This document shows positions 1-6,786 of a stretch of 11,115 nt of DNA, one piece after another. Each line of letters opens with the position of its first letter. Within the stretch, counting starts at the first letter, position 1. Made by a program: the position numbers and the translations under genes. Source of the DNA: Bacteroidales bacterium (GTDB lineage Bacteria; Bacteroidota; Bacteroidia; Bacteroidales; P3); the NCBI GenBank assembly GCA_023227645.1, contig JALNVJ010000037.1, positions 1-11,115 of the forward strand, written 5' to 3'. The notes under the pieces were generated by a model. The model made no database searches, had not been told where the DNA came from, and was given only the letters and a program-made list of their open reading frames with translations.

Positions 1-42
1 AATAAAATTTGGAATTTTAGGAATGGTTAAAGCAAAATATAG

Positions 43-50
43 TATATTTG
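43..50 (+). promoter_or_regulatory. Probable -7 promoter box for the ClC/asd unit
   Basis: TATATTTG fits the Bacteroidetes -7 consensus TAnnTTTG and ends 21 bases before the ClC start codon. No convincing TTG-type -33 box stands at the usual distance, so this rests on one short motif in AT-rich DNA. Confidence 0.38.
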
Positions 51-71
51 TAACTTTATTATTTTATTTTA

Positions 72-1871
72 ATGAAGCTAACTAAATCAATACGTTTTAA
101 TTTTTTTTATAAGCAGTTCCTGATTTGGAGATTAAAGAATGTATCTGAGTCACAGTATATGATTTTTATGTCCTTATTAGTGGGCTTATCATGTGGGATG
201 GCCTCGGTTGTTCTTAAAAACACTGTTCATTATACTTATCTTTTTATTACAGATACTAAGTGGTTTGCCGTCGATCGTTCAAATTTCTTATTCCTTATCT
301 ATCCTATGGTGGGTATTACTATCACGGTTCTTATATTGAAATACTTTATTAAGGATGATATAAGCCATGGAGTTAGTAAGGTTTTGTATGCAATTAGTAG
401 GAAAAAAGGACGTATAAAGCCTCATAATACCTATAGTTCAATTCTTACCTCTTCAATAACTGTTGCTTTTGGTGGTAGTGTTGGATTGGAAGCTCCTATT
501 GTTTTAACTGGAAGTGCTTTAGGTTCTTCTCTTGGAAGGATAGGAAGGTTGAGCGAAAAGAATATGATTACTCTTGTTGGTTGTGGTGCTGCAGGTGCAA
601 TTTCGGGTGTTTTTAAGGCTCCTATTGCAGGTATTCTTTTTGTTTTTGAAGTTCTTATGTTGAATTTAACAATGACTACTGCTATTCCTTTGCTTATTTC
701 TGCAGTAACATCTTCAATGATTTCTTATTTTTTCTTAGGTAAAGGAGTTTTGTTTACATATGATGTTTCCTCTAGTTTTGAGTTAATAAAAATACCAGGT
801 TTTATATTCTTAGGAATTATTGCAGGTTTTATTTCTTTATATTTCCTTAGATCTACCAAGTTTATAGCTAAGAGATTTAAGAAAATGGTTCTTTGGCGGA
901 GAGTTGTTATTGGGGGATTGATATTAGGGATTCTGATTTTTCTATTTCCACCTCTTTTTGGGGAAGGTTACACTGCTTTAAGTGTTTTATTAGATTCGGA
1001 TACCAATACTTTGTTTAATAATACTATGTTCTATCAGTATAGGGAAAATCAATGGATGTTATTAGGGACTCTTTTAGCAATAATTATGCTTAAATCCATT
1101 GCAACTGCTGTAACAACTTCAGCAGGAGGGGTAGGGGGAACATTTGCACCTTCTCTTTTTATTGGAGGATTTACTGGTTTCTTTGTTGGAAGGTTGATTA
1201 ATATGTCAGGTCTTATTCTTGTTGAAGAAAGTAATTTTGCTTTGGTTGGTATGGCTGCTGTTATGTCGGGTGTTATGCACTCTCCTCTTTCTGCAACTTT
1301 CCTAATTGCTGAGATAACGGGAGGATATGATTTGTTTGCACCTCTACTTATTGCAACAACAATATCTTATATTGTTGTTAAGCCTCTAAATAAATATTCT
1401 ATTTATGCTGAAGAATTGGCATTAGAAGGTAATCTAATGACTCACGATAAGGATAAGTCTGCACTCCAATCTATAGATAAAAAGAAACTGATAGAAACGA
1501 ATTTTATACCACTTCTCTATGATGCTTCTCTAAGAGATATTGTTGATGCTGTTCAAAAATCAACACGTAGTTTTTTCCCAATAGTAGATAAGGATAATAA
1601 TTTTTTAGGAATAGTTCTTATAAATGATATTAGAAAGCTTTTATTTAAGCCAGAGTATTATGATGTGTATGGGGTTAAAGATTTTGTTCATTATTCTAAA
1701 TACTTTATTGTCGATATATCAGACCCATTAGAGGACGTTGTTTGTAAATTTAAAGGAGCAGACAGATACACAATTGCTGTTGTTGATAAAGGAAAGTATG
1801 TAGGTTTTATGTCGAGAGCAAATGTATTTGCTGAGTATAGGAAATATGTTAGCGCTTTTTCTGAGGAATAA
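72..1871 (+). CDS. ClC-family chloride channel/transporter with C-terminal CBS domain pair
   Basis: A polytopic inner-membrane protein of 599 residues that should move chloride or a related anion, probably as a homodimer. The ClC core covers about residues 30-450. Signature segments are visible: GLEAP at 138-142, with E140 at the place of the gating glutamate (E148 of E. coli ClC-ec1), GTFAP at 356-360, and Y445 at the place of the anion-coordinating tyrosine. The GSGIP segment of ClC-ec1 is SHGVS here (98-102), so His99 replaces the filter serine. In APIAGILFVFEV (183-194) Val194 takes the place of the inner proton glutamate E203, as in animal ClC channels. Two CBS repeats follow (about 473-530 and 533-595), a regulatory module that in other proteins often binds adenine nucleotides. 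The ATG at 72 gives a normal N-terminus. asd starts 5 bp after the stop, so the two are probably co-transcribed. The family call is firm; channel versus exchanger and the anion carried are not settled. Confidence 0.95.
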   Translation: MKLTKSIRFNFFYKQFLIWRLKNVSESQYMIFMSLLVGLSCGMASVVLKNTVHYTYLFITDTKWFAVDRSNFLFLIYPMVGITITVLILKYFIKDDISHGVSKVLYAISRKKGRIKPHNTYSSILTSSITVAFGGSVGLEAPIVLTGSALGSSLGRIGRLSEKNMITLVGCGAAGAISGVFKAPIAGILFVFEVLMLNLTMTTAIPLLISAVTSSMISYFFLGKGVLFTYDVSSSFELIKIPGFIFLGIIAGFISLYFLRSTKFIAKRFKKMVLWRRVVIGGLILGILIFLFPPLFGEGYTALSVLLDSDTNTLFNNTMFYQYRENQWMLLGTLLAIIMLKSIATAVTTSAGGVGGTFAPSLFIGGFTGFFVGRLINMSGLILVEESNFALVGMAAVMSGVMHSPLSATFLIAEITGGYDLFAPLLIATTISYIVVKPLNKYSIYAEELALEGNLMTHDKDKSALQSIDKKKLIETNFIPLLYDASLRDIVDAVQKSTRSFFPIVDKDNNFLGIVLINDIRKLLFKPEYYDVYGVKDFVHYSKYFIVDISDPLEDVVCKFKGADRYTIAVVDKGKYVGFMSRANVFAEYRKYVSAFSEE

Positions 1872-1876
1872 AGATT

Positions 1877-2881
1877 ATGAAAGAAAAATTAAAGATAGGA
1901 GTTGTTGGTGCCACAGGTTTAGTAGGAAGAATGATTTTAAAGGTATTGGAAGAAAGAGGGTTTTCCAATGATGATATTATTGTTGTTGCATCTCATAAAA
2001 ATATTGGTAAGGAAATTTCTTTTGCATCAAGAATACTAACCATTAGTAGCATTGAAGAAGCAATTAATGCAAAATGTGATTATGTGATTTTTTCAGCAGG
2101 AGGAAATGTTTCAAAGATTTATGCACCATTATTTGCGGATAATGGAGCTATTGTAATTGATAATTCTTCGGTTTGGAGAATGTATAAGAATGTTCCTTTG
2201 GTTGTTCCTGAAATAAACCCAGAATCAATTAAGGATAGTAAAATTATTGCTAATCCCAATTGTTCAACAATTCAAATGGTTTTGGCTCTAGCGCCATTAC
2301 ATTGGAAGTATAAAATAAAAAGAATTGTTGTTTCAACCTATCAAAGTATCACTGGAACAGGAGTAAAAGCGGTTAATCAATTGGCAATGGAAGAAAGAAA
2401 TGAAGAGGTTGAAATGGTTTATCCTTATCAAATACATCATAATCTCTTTCCTCATGGAGGTGATTTTATGGAAGATGGTTATACAACGGAGGAGAAGAAG
2501 TTGGTGGATGAGACAAGAAAGATATTTTCAGATAATTCAATACAAGTTAGCGCAACTGTCGTTCGTGTACCTGTTCTTGGTGGACATTCTGAAAGTGTGA
2601 ATGTTGAATTTGAAAAGGAATTCGATATTAAGGATATCATTAATTGCTTAGAAAATATGGAAGGTATAGAAGTTATTGATAATCCAAACAAAAACTTCTA
2701 CCCAATGCCTCTTTATTCTGAAGGCAAGGATGAAGTCTTTGTAGGTAGGATTAGAAGGGATTTATCTCAACCAAAGACTTTAAATCTTTGGATAGTTTCT
2801 GATAATTTAAGAAAGGGAGCAGCAACAAATGCAGTGCAAATACTCCAATATTTGTCCCAACAAAAAAATAAAAAAGCTTAA
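1877..2881 (+). CDS. asd: Aspartate-semialdehyde dehydrogenase
   Basis: A cytoplasmic enzyme (EC 1.2.1.11) that reduces 4-aspartyl phosphate to aspartate 4-semialdehyde with NADPH. This is the branch point to lysine/diaminopimelate, threonine, methionine and isoleucine. At 334 residues it has the normal length. The N-terminal Rossmann fold carries the NADP loop GATGLVG at 11-17. The catalytic cysteine is C129 in NPNCSTIQ, with the conserved glutamine Q156 in STYQSITG, the substrate-binding arginine R230 in VVRVP and the acid/base histidine H237 in GGHSES. The C-terminal helix GAATNAVQI (314-322) is also typical. The start lies 5 bp behind the ClC stop with no promoter-like box between, so translation from a shared message is likely. 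No other lysine or threonine pathway gene is in the window. It converges with the Usp gene, leaving 7 bp between stop codons. Confidence 0.97.
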   Translation: MKEKLKIGVVGATGLVGRMILKVLEERGFSNDDIIVVASHKNIGKEISFASRILTISSIEEAINAKCDYVIFSAGGNVSKIYAPLFADNGAIVIDNSSVWRMYKNVPLVVPEINPESIKDSKIIANPNCSTIQMVLALAPLHWKYKIKRIVVSTYQSITGTGVKAVNQLAMEERNEEVEMVYPYQIHHNLFPHGGDFMEDGYTTEEKKLVDETRKIFSDNSIQVSATVVRVPVLGGHSESVNVEFEKEFDIKDIINCLENMEGIEVIDNPNKNFYPMPLYSEGKDEVFVGRIRRDLSQPKTLNLWIVSDNLRKGAATNAVQILQYLSQQKNKKA

Positions 2882-2888
2882 ATATTAA

Positions 2889-3341
2889 TTATTCTTTTTG
2901 TGGTACTATTAATACTGGAACTTTTGAATGTAGAGATATGTATTGTGAAATACTACCCATAAAGAATATACCTAAACCTGATTTTCCATGAAGTCCAATT
3001 ATTATTAGGTCAGCTTCCCATTTTTCTGCTATATCAAGTATTAGTTCTCTTGGGTGTCCTTCTGGGGTAAATCTTGTTGTTTTATGATCTTTACCAAAGT
3101 TTTTAATTAATTTATCAATCGCTTTATTAGCATTTTCTTTTGATTCCACAATTGATTCTTTAATGAAAAGTCCTAATTCAGGGTTGATCATGTCGTAGTT
3201 TCTAATAACTGTTGATAAATCTATTGCATACACTATGCCTACTTCTGCATTTAATTGGTCTGCAAGTTCAAATCCTTTTTCAGCAACATTGGTTGAGTTT
3301 TCTCTGTCATCTATTGCGATTAATATTTTCTTGTAGTTCAT
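2889..3341 (-). CDS. Universal stress protein, single UspA domain, ATP-binding type
   Basis: A soluble cytoplasmic protein of 150 residues, the usual length of one Usp domain. It begins with the typical first strand (KKILIAIDD, 4-12). Near the end it carries the nucleotide-binding signature G-x2-G-x9-G-S/T complete: G116, G119, G129 and S130 within IGLHGKSGLGIFFMGS. This places it with the ATP-binding, MJ0577-like Usps rather than with E. coli UspA. Such proteins usually act as dimers in survival under starvation, oxidative or envelope stress; the exact role here cannot be read from the sequence. It stands alone on its strand, faces asd tail to tail, and has a good promoter candidate of its own at 3407-3437. 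Confidence 0.93.
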   Translation of the reverse strand: MNYKKILIAIDDRENSTNVAEKGFELADQLNAEVGIVYAIDLSTVIRNYDMINPELGLFIKESIVESKENANKAIDKLIKNFGKDHKTTRFTPEGHPRELILDIAEKWEADLIIIGLHGKSGLGIFFMGSISQYISLHSKVPVLIVPQKE

Positions 3342-3406
3342 AATAATAATAATTAAGGGTTAATAATAAGTTTTATATCATATTTATTTTTACCTATGAT
3401 TTTCAA

Positions 3407-3437
3407 CAAAGATAAGGATTTTTTCTCTAATTGTCAA
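3407..3437 (-). promoter_or_regulatory. Probable promoter of the single-domain Usp gene
   Basis: On the minus strand TATCTTTG (3414-3407) fits the -7 consensus TAnnTTTG. A TTG (3437-3435) lies 20 bases upstream, the right distance for a Bacteroidetes -33 box. The -7 box ends 65 bases before the Usp start codon, leaving a 5' leader. This is the best two-part promoter in the window. Confidence 0.5.
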
Positions 3438-3477
3438 GGATAAAGATCTTTTTCTTTAATTTATGGTCTATATTTTG

Positions 3478-3485
3478 TAAATTTG
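3478..3485 (+). promoter_or_regulatory. Probable -7 promoter box of the GyrI-like gene
   Basis: TAAATTTG matches TAnnTTTG and ends 27 bases before the ATG at 3513. It is divergent from the Usp promoter about 65 bp away, so the 171-bp gap 3342-3512 serves two transcripts. The -33 region is T-rich without a clear TTG. Confidence 0.42.
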
Positions 3486-3512
3486 CATTTCTGAATAATA
3501 GATTATTGAATT

Positions 3513-4070
3513 ATGAAATTAATAAAGAAGATACTTGTAGTTTTGCTTGTTTTTATTGCAATTATTATTGGAATCTATGCATATTTTGGAGGATTTAACA
3601 AAATTGAATTCAAAGAAGTAGAAATAGGTGAAGAGGTTGTAGTGTATAGAGAAATGATTGGTTCTTATAATAAGAGTGGTGATTTAATGAAATTAGTTTG
3701 TGAGGAATTAGAAAAGGATTATGGAGTTGATGCATCTATTGGTATTGGTATTTATTATGATAATCCAGATATGGTTGAAGCCGAAAAACTACGTTCAGAA
3801 ATAGGTAGCATTATTATTACTGATGATAATAATAAAATTGAAGAATTGAAAAAGGTATTCTCAGTAAAAACTCTTCCGAAACAAGAATACTTATCAGTTG
3901 AATTACCTTTAAAGGGATTCTTCTCAATTATGATAGGAGCATTTAAGGTTTATCCACAAATAGAAGAGTATTTAAATGAAAATGGTTATAGCAATAAAGT
4001 ACCTATTATGGAAATATACGATAATAAAAAGAATATAATAACTTATAGGACTATATTGGTTAAACAATAG
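3513..4070 (+). CDS. Membrane-anchored GyrI-like (SHV2/effector-binding) domain protein, TEX264-like
   Basis: A protein of 185 residues with one N-terminal membrane segment (about 5-25, after a Lys-rich start) and then one soluble domain of about 155 residues. The domain has the marks of the GyrI/BmrR effector-binding fold. These are VVYREMIGSYNKSGDLM (43-59) at the first strand and helix, IGIYYDNPDMV (78-88), LRSEIGSI (93-100), a helix VYPQIEEYLNENGY (146-159), and PIMEIYD (164-170), whose E167 sits where related domains carry the buried ligand-binding glutamate. There is no DNA-binding or other catalytic domain attached. The TM-plus-GyrI order and the YYDNP-MV segment resemble the animal ER-phagy receptor TEX264. 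Without a lipobox cysteine it is better read as a signal-anchored protein than as a lipoprotein. Which side the domain faces, and its ligand, are unknown. It is transcribed alone, with its own promoter box and terminator. Confidence 0.8.
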   Translation: MKLIKKILVVLLVFIAIIIGIYAYFGGFNKIEFKEVEIGEEVVVYREMIGSYNKSGDLMKLVCEELEKDYGVDASIGIGIYYDNPDMVEAEKLRSEIGSIIITDDNNKIEELKKVFSVKTLPKQEYLSVELPLKGFFSIMIGAFKVYPQIEEYLNENGYSNKVPIMEIYDNKKNIITYRTILVKQ

Positions 4071-4084
4071 TATTGTTTTTTTTT
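4062..4084 (+). terminator. Intrinsic terminator after the GyrI-like gene
   Basis: AAACAAT (4062-4068) pairs with ATTGTTT (4072-4078) around a 3-base loop. The T-run continues to 4084, so six more T follow the stem. The stop codon TAG at 4068-4070 sits at the tip. The stem is AT-rich but perfectly matched and ends 5 bp before the converging dus gene. Confidence 0.5.
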
Positions 4085-4089
4085 AATTA

Positions 4090-5058
4090 TTATTCTGAAT
4101 AGGTATTTAAAATTTGATCTAATAAATTTTCTATCTCAGAATAGAGAACTGAAGTAACAAGTTGTAGTCTATATGGTTTGAAATTAGCTAACCCTTTAAA
4201 ATAACCAGAATAGTTTTTTCTCATTTCAAAGATAGCGTGTTTTTCTCCCCTAAGTTCTACTAATCCATCAAGATGAGCCTTACAAATTTCCACCTTTTCC
4301 CAAATTGGAATAATAGAAGGAGTTTCCCCTCTTAATATTTCTTTGCATTCTTGAAAAATAAAAGGATTTCCTATAGTTGCTCTACCTATCAAAATTCCAT
4401 CAACACCATAGCGATTCTTAAATTCAATCATTTTCTCTGCACTATCAATATCTCCATTGCCAAAAACAGGTATGCTCATTCTTGGATTATTCTTTACCTC
4501 TCCAATAAGTGACCAATCAGCTTCACCCTTATACATTTGGGCTCTTGTTCTTCCGTGAATACTTATTGCTTGTATTCCCACATCCTGTAATCTTTCTGCA
4601 ATTTCTACAATAGGCTTTGAATCCTCTGAATACCCCAACCTAGTCTTAACAGTAACAGGCACGCTACTTGCATCCACAACGGCTTTGGTCAGTTCAATCA
4701 TTTTAGGAATATCATTCATTATTCCACTTCCACTACCTTTTCCTGCAACCTTCTTAACAGGACAGCCCCAATTAATATCTATAAAATCTGGATTTTCTTT
4801 TTCAGCAATAGAAACAGCCTTAATCAAACTATCAGCGTTGTTTCCAAAGATTTGAATTCCTAGAGGTCTTTCCTCCTTGTCAAAATTCATTTTTATAATA
4901 CTATCCTTAACATCTCTTGCTAGGGCATCAGAAGCTATGAATTCTGTAACCAATATATCTGCTCCATATTTCTTACATATTTTACGGAAAGGCTTATTGG
5001 TTATAGCCTCCATTGGAGAAAGAATTAAAGAAAATTCGGGTATTAAATCTCTAAACAA
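4090..5058 (-). CDS. dusB: tRNA-dihydrouridine synthase, DusB-like
   Basis: A flavin enzyme that reduces specific uridines in the D-loop of tRNA to dihydrouridine with NADPH. The 322 residues form an N-terminal TIM barrel and a C-terminal helical tRNA-binding domain, the normal length. Visible marks are LSPMEAITNKPFR (13-25), the catalytic cysteine C99 in INWGCPVKKVAGKGSG, K138 and R140 in TVKTRLG, H168 in SIHGRTR, and the FMN phosphate sites GNGDI (200-204) and GRATIGNPF (225-233). The C-terminal EMRKNYSGYFKGL (278-290) is the usual RNA-contact helix. The subgroup call DusB rests on the GCPVKKVAGKG loop and on what is common in this phylum. It follows a 48-codon gene on the same strand after 27 bp and has no promoter-like box in that gap, so both are probably one transcript. 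Confidence 0.95.
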   Translation of the reverse strand: MFRDLIPEFSLILSPMEAITNKPFRKICKKYGADILVTEFIASDALARDVKDSIIKMNFDKEERPLGIQIFGNNADSLIKAVSIAEKENPDFIDINWGCPVKKVAGKGSGSGIMNDIPKMIELTKAVVDASSVPVTVKTRLGYSEDSKPIVEIAERLQDVGIQAISIHGRTRAQMYKGEADWSLIGEVKNNPRMSIPVFGNGDIDSAEKMIEFKNRYGVDGILIGRATIGNPFIFQECKEILRGETPSIIPIWEKVEICKAHLDGLVELRGEKHAIFEMRKNYSGYFKGLANFKPYRLQLVTSVLYSEIENLLDQILNTYSE

Positions 5059-5085
5059 GTTATTGCTTTTATTAGTTGTTAATTA

Positions 5086-5232
5086 TTATAATCGATCTTT
5101 TCCTTTAGATTTAATATCTTGATCGGGATTATACGGTTTGTTTTTATAGGTCTTAATTAATTCCTTTATAACAAAATATAAAAGAAAGCCTGTAATTAAT
5201 ACAACTAATGTTATTATTATAAATGATTTCAT
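5086..5232 (-). CDS. Small single-pass membrane protein, unknown function
   Basis: A 48-codon frame (ATG at 5232, TAA at 5086) coding for MKSFIIITLVVLITGFLLYF and then a polar, basic tail (VIKELIKTYKNKPYNPD..., ending KGKDRL). Residues 3-22 form one clear membrane helix; the charged residues mostly follow it, which suggests N-out/C-in or a short cytoplasmic tail. Support for a real gene: it fills the otherwise empty gap before dus, has a fitting promoter box 33 bases before the ATG, ends 27 bp before dus, and uses codons like its neighbours. I do not recognise it. It might be a regulatory or complex-subunit micropeptide. A chance frame remains possible at this size. Confidence 0.55.
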   Translation of the reverse strand: MKSFIIITLVVLITGFLLYFVIKELIKTYKNKPYNPDQDIKSKGKDRL

Positions 5233-5265
5233 TTCTCAAGTGGTTTTTCTGTCTATAAAACGAAA

Positions 5266-5273
5266 CAAAGATA
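5266..5273 (-). promoter_or_regulatory. Probable -7 promoter box of the small membrane protein/dus unit
   Basis: On the minus strand TATCTTTG matches TAnnTTTG and is identical to the box of the single-domain Usp gene. It ends 33 bases before the ATG at 5232. No clear TTG is found at the -33 position. Confidence 0.42.
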
Positions 5274-5304
5274 GTAAAAGTTTTCTTTACAGTAAATAAA
5301 TGTT

Positions 5305-5312
5305 TAATTTTG
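5305..5312 (+). promoter_or_regulatory. Probable -7 promoter box of cdd
   Basis: TAATTTTG fits TAnnTTTG and ends 21 bases before the cdd ATG. It lies about 30 bp from the divergent dus-unit box, making 5233-5333 a compact divergent promoter region. Confidence 0.4.
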
Positions 5313-5333
5313 CTCAAATAATACTAGATAATA

Positions 5334-5801
5334 ATGATAAAGAAGACTAAAATAATCGATTATTTCCAAGCAAATATCTCTGAACTCTCTGAGGATGCTA
5401 AAGAACTTGTTTTTGAAGCTCAGAGAGCAATAAAAACTGCTTATTCTCCATATTCTGAATTTTCCGTAGGTTCAGCTCTTCTCCTTGATAATGGATTATT
5501 TATTAAAGGATCTAATCAAGAAAATGCAGCCTATCCCTCAGGATTATGCGGAGAAAGAGTTGCGCTATTTGCTTGGGGCGCCAATAATAGTGAAAACAAA
5601 GTTGTTGCAATTGCTATTTCTGCACAAAACAAAGAAGGTGAGTTTGCTTTAGCTTATCCATGTGGAGCTTGTTTGCAAGTTATGGTTGAAACAGAAAGTA
5701 GAACAAAAGAAAAATTAAAAATCATTGTTCAAATTAATGACCAAGAAGTTCAAGTGTTTAATGGTGTTGAGTGCTTAATGCCTTTTTCGTTTAGCCTTTA
5801 A
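5334..5801 (+). CDS. cdd: Cytidine deaminase
   Basis: A cytoplasmic zinc enzyme (EC 3.5.4.5) that deaminates cytidine and deoxycytidine to uridine and deoxyuridine in pyrimidine salvage. At 155 residues it is of the short, homotetrameric class. The substrate loop SPYSEFSVGSA lies at 38-48, and N61 and E63 (NQENA) are the ribose-binding pair. Zinc ligands are C72 in the CxE motif with catalytic E74 (LCGERVA), and C110 and C113 in PCGAC. The C-terminal LMPFSF (148-153) is also usual. About 25 extra residues precede the core, slightly longer than the smallest bacterial forms. The 3' end overlaps the converging tandem Usp gene by 11 bp, and no terminator hairpin is seen between them. Confidence 0.96.
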   Translation: MIKKTKIIDYFQANISELSEDAKELVFEAQRAIKTAYSPYSEFSVGSALLLDNGLFIKGSNQENAAYPSGLCGERVALFAWGANNSENKVVAIAISAQNKEGEFALAYPCGACLQVMVETESRTKEKLKIIVQINDQEVQVFNGVECLMPFSFSL

Positions 5802-6732
5802 GATGTTTGATATCTTTATTTTCTAAAAGTTCAAAAGGAAGGAAGCTTGATACAAAATAGTTATTATGTTCAATTGCTTTTGTTGTAAATGAAATGATTG
5901 GAATATCGCTTTCTTTTAGTATTTTTTGAGCAACAGCTCCTATATAATTATCAATAACTCCTAATTCTTGATGGGTCATAATCATTAACAAATCTCCATC
6001 AACTTTATTGGCGTGATCAAGAATTACTTTATGAACTGGGGTGTCTGATTTCTCATATAGCGTAGTAGTGCAGTTGATGCCCTCTTGTTCTATAATATAT
6101 TTAGCCCTAATCAGTTTAGCATTTAATCGGCTGTTTTTTGATGAAATTCCTCCTGAAAGAACTCCAATAACATGAATACTTGCTTTATAGTATTTAGCCC
6201 AAGAAAGTGCTTTTATTACCTTTTCAAGAGTTTGTTTTGTTAGGTCAATAGGTAAGACAATATTCTTAAACCCTTTTTCATTAATCATTTTTGCAGACAC
6301 TGTAATAACAGGGCATGGTGATTCGCTAACAATTTGCATAGTGCTAGCTCCAAAAATATTGAAATCCATTTTTGATTCATCCATCTTACCCATAATAATA
6401 TATTGTGCCTTTAATATATTAGCTTGTTCTAAGATAACATCAATTGGATTTCCTTGCTCAATAATAGTGATTACCCTTACTCCCGTTTCTTTTTTTGTTT
6501 CAGTTGCAATTTTTTTAAGCTTGGCAGTAACCTCTCTTTGTATTCTTCTATTGTCTTTTTCACTCTTAAATAGTTGGGAAAAGAAGTCGCCTTTTCTAAT
6601 AACCGATAATAGATAAATTTCTCCTTTTAAGTATTTTGTTATAGTTATAGCTTCTCTAAGTGCTGAAACTGACTTGGGTCCAAAATCATAAGGGACTAAA
6701 ACTGCTGACTTTTTGATTATCTTTGTTGGCAT
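5791..6732 (-). CDS. Tandem universal stress protein (two Usp domains)
   Basis: 313 residues with two Usp folds in series, about 7-147 and 155-285, plus a C-terminal tail of some 28 residues. The first strands are clear in both: KKSAVLVPYDFG (7-18) and FKNIVLPIDL (155-164). The nucleotide signature G-x2-G-x9-G-S/T is broken in both. Domain 1 has G115 and G128, but Asp118 replaces the second Gly and Ala129 the Ser/Thr. Domain 2 reads THQE (253-256) with no Gly pair. So ATP binding is doubtful, unlike in the single-domain Usp at 2889. The frame stays open upstream to a TTG at 6777. I chose the ATG at 6732 because the domain starts right after it and a promoter-like box overlaps the TTG. It is last in a same-strand row recR - SDR - usp. 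Its stop lies inside the 3' end of cdd, on the other strand. Confidence 0.9.
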   Translation of the reverse strand: MPTKIIKKSAVLVPYDFGPKSVSALREAITITKYLKGEIYLLSVIRKGDFFSQLFKSEKDNRRIQREVTAKLKKIATETKKETGVRVITIIEQGNPIDVILEQANILKAQYIIMGKMDESKMDFNIFGASTMQIVSESPCPVITVSAKMINEKGFKNIVLPIDLTKQTLEKVIKALSWAKYYKASIHVIGVLSGGISSKNSRLNAKLIRAKYIIEQEGINCTTTLYEKSDTPVHKVILDHANKVDGDLLMIMTHQELGVIDNYIGAVAQKILKESDIPIISFTTKAIEHNNYFVSSFLPFELLENKDIKHLKG

Positions 6733-6774
6733 ATTCAATTCTGTTTTTAAAAGATTATAGTTTTTATTCTGATA

Positions 6775-6782
6775 CAAAAATA
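6775..6782 (-). promoter_or_regulatory. Possible internal -7 promoter box before the tandem Usp gene
   Basis: On the minus strand TATTTTTG fits TAnnTTTG and ends 42 bases before the ATG at 6732, in the 54-bp gap after the SDR stop. If real, it lets the Usp be induced apart from recR and the SDR. The T-rich motif is easily found by chance. Confidence 0.3.
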
Positions 6783-6786
6783 CAAA

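Noticed and set aside
2..85. Open frame at the left edge that could be the end of an upstream gene overlapping the ClC start
   Set aside because: Only 27 codons without known motif, in very AT-rich DNA where such a stretch arises easily, and it covers the likely ClC promoter box. Sequence to the left would decide.
2400..2691. Overlapping frames on both strands inside asd, and similar ones inside dus, the tandem Usp, recR, the symporter and nhaA
   Set aside because: All lie within well-identified genes, have no family features and arise as shadows of the real coding frame.
2861..2900. A-rich/T-rich inverted repeat across the asd/usp junction as a two-way terminator
   Set aside because: Arms are nearly pure A and T with a mismatch and a 17-base loop; such pairing is expected by chance here.
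6733..6777. TTG start at 6777 for the tandem Usp (15 more residues)
   Set aside because: The extra residues lie before the first Usp strand, the start is a weak codon, and a promoter-like box overlaps it; the ATG at 6732 fits the family.
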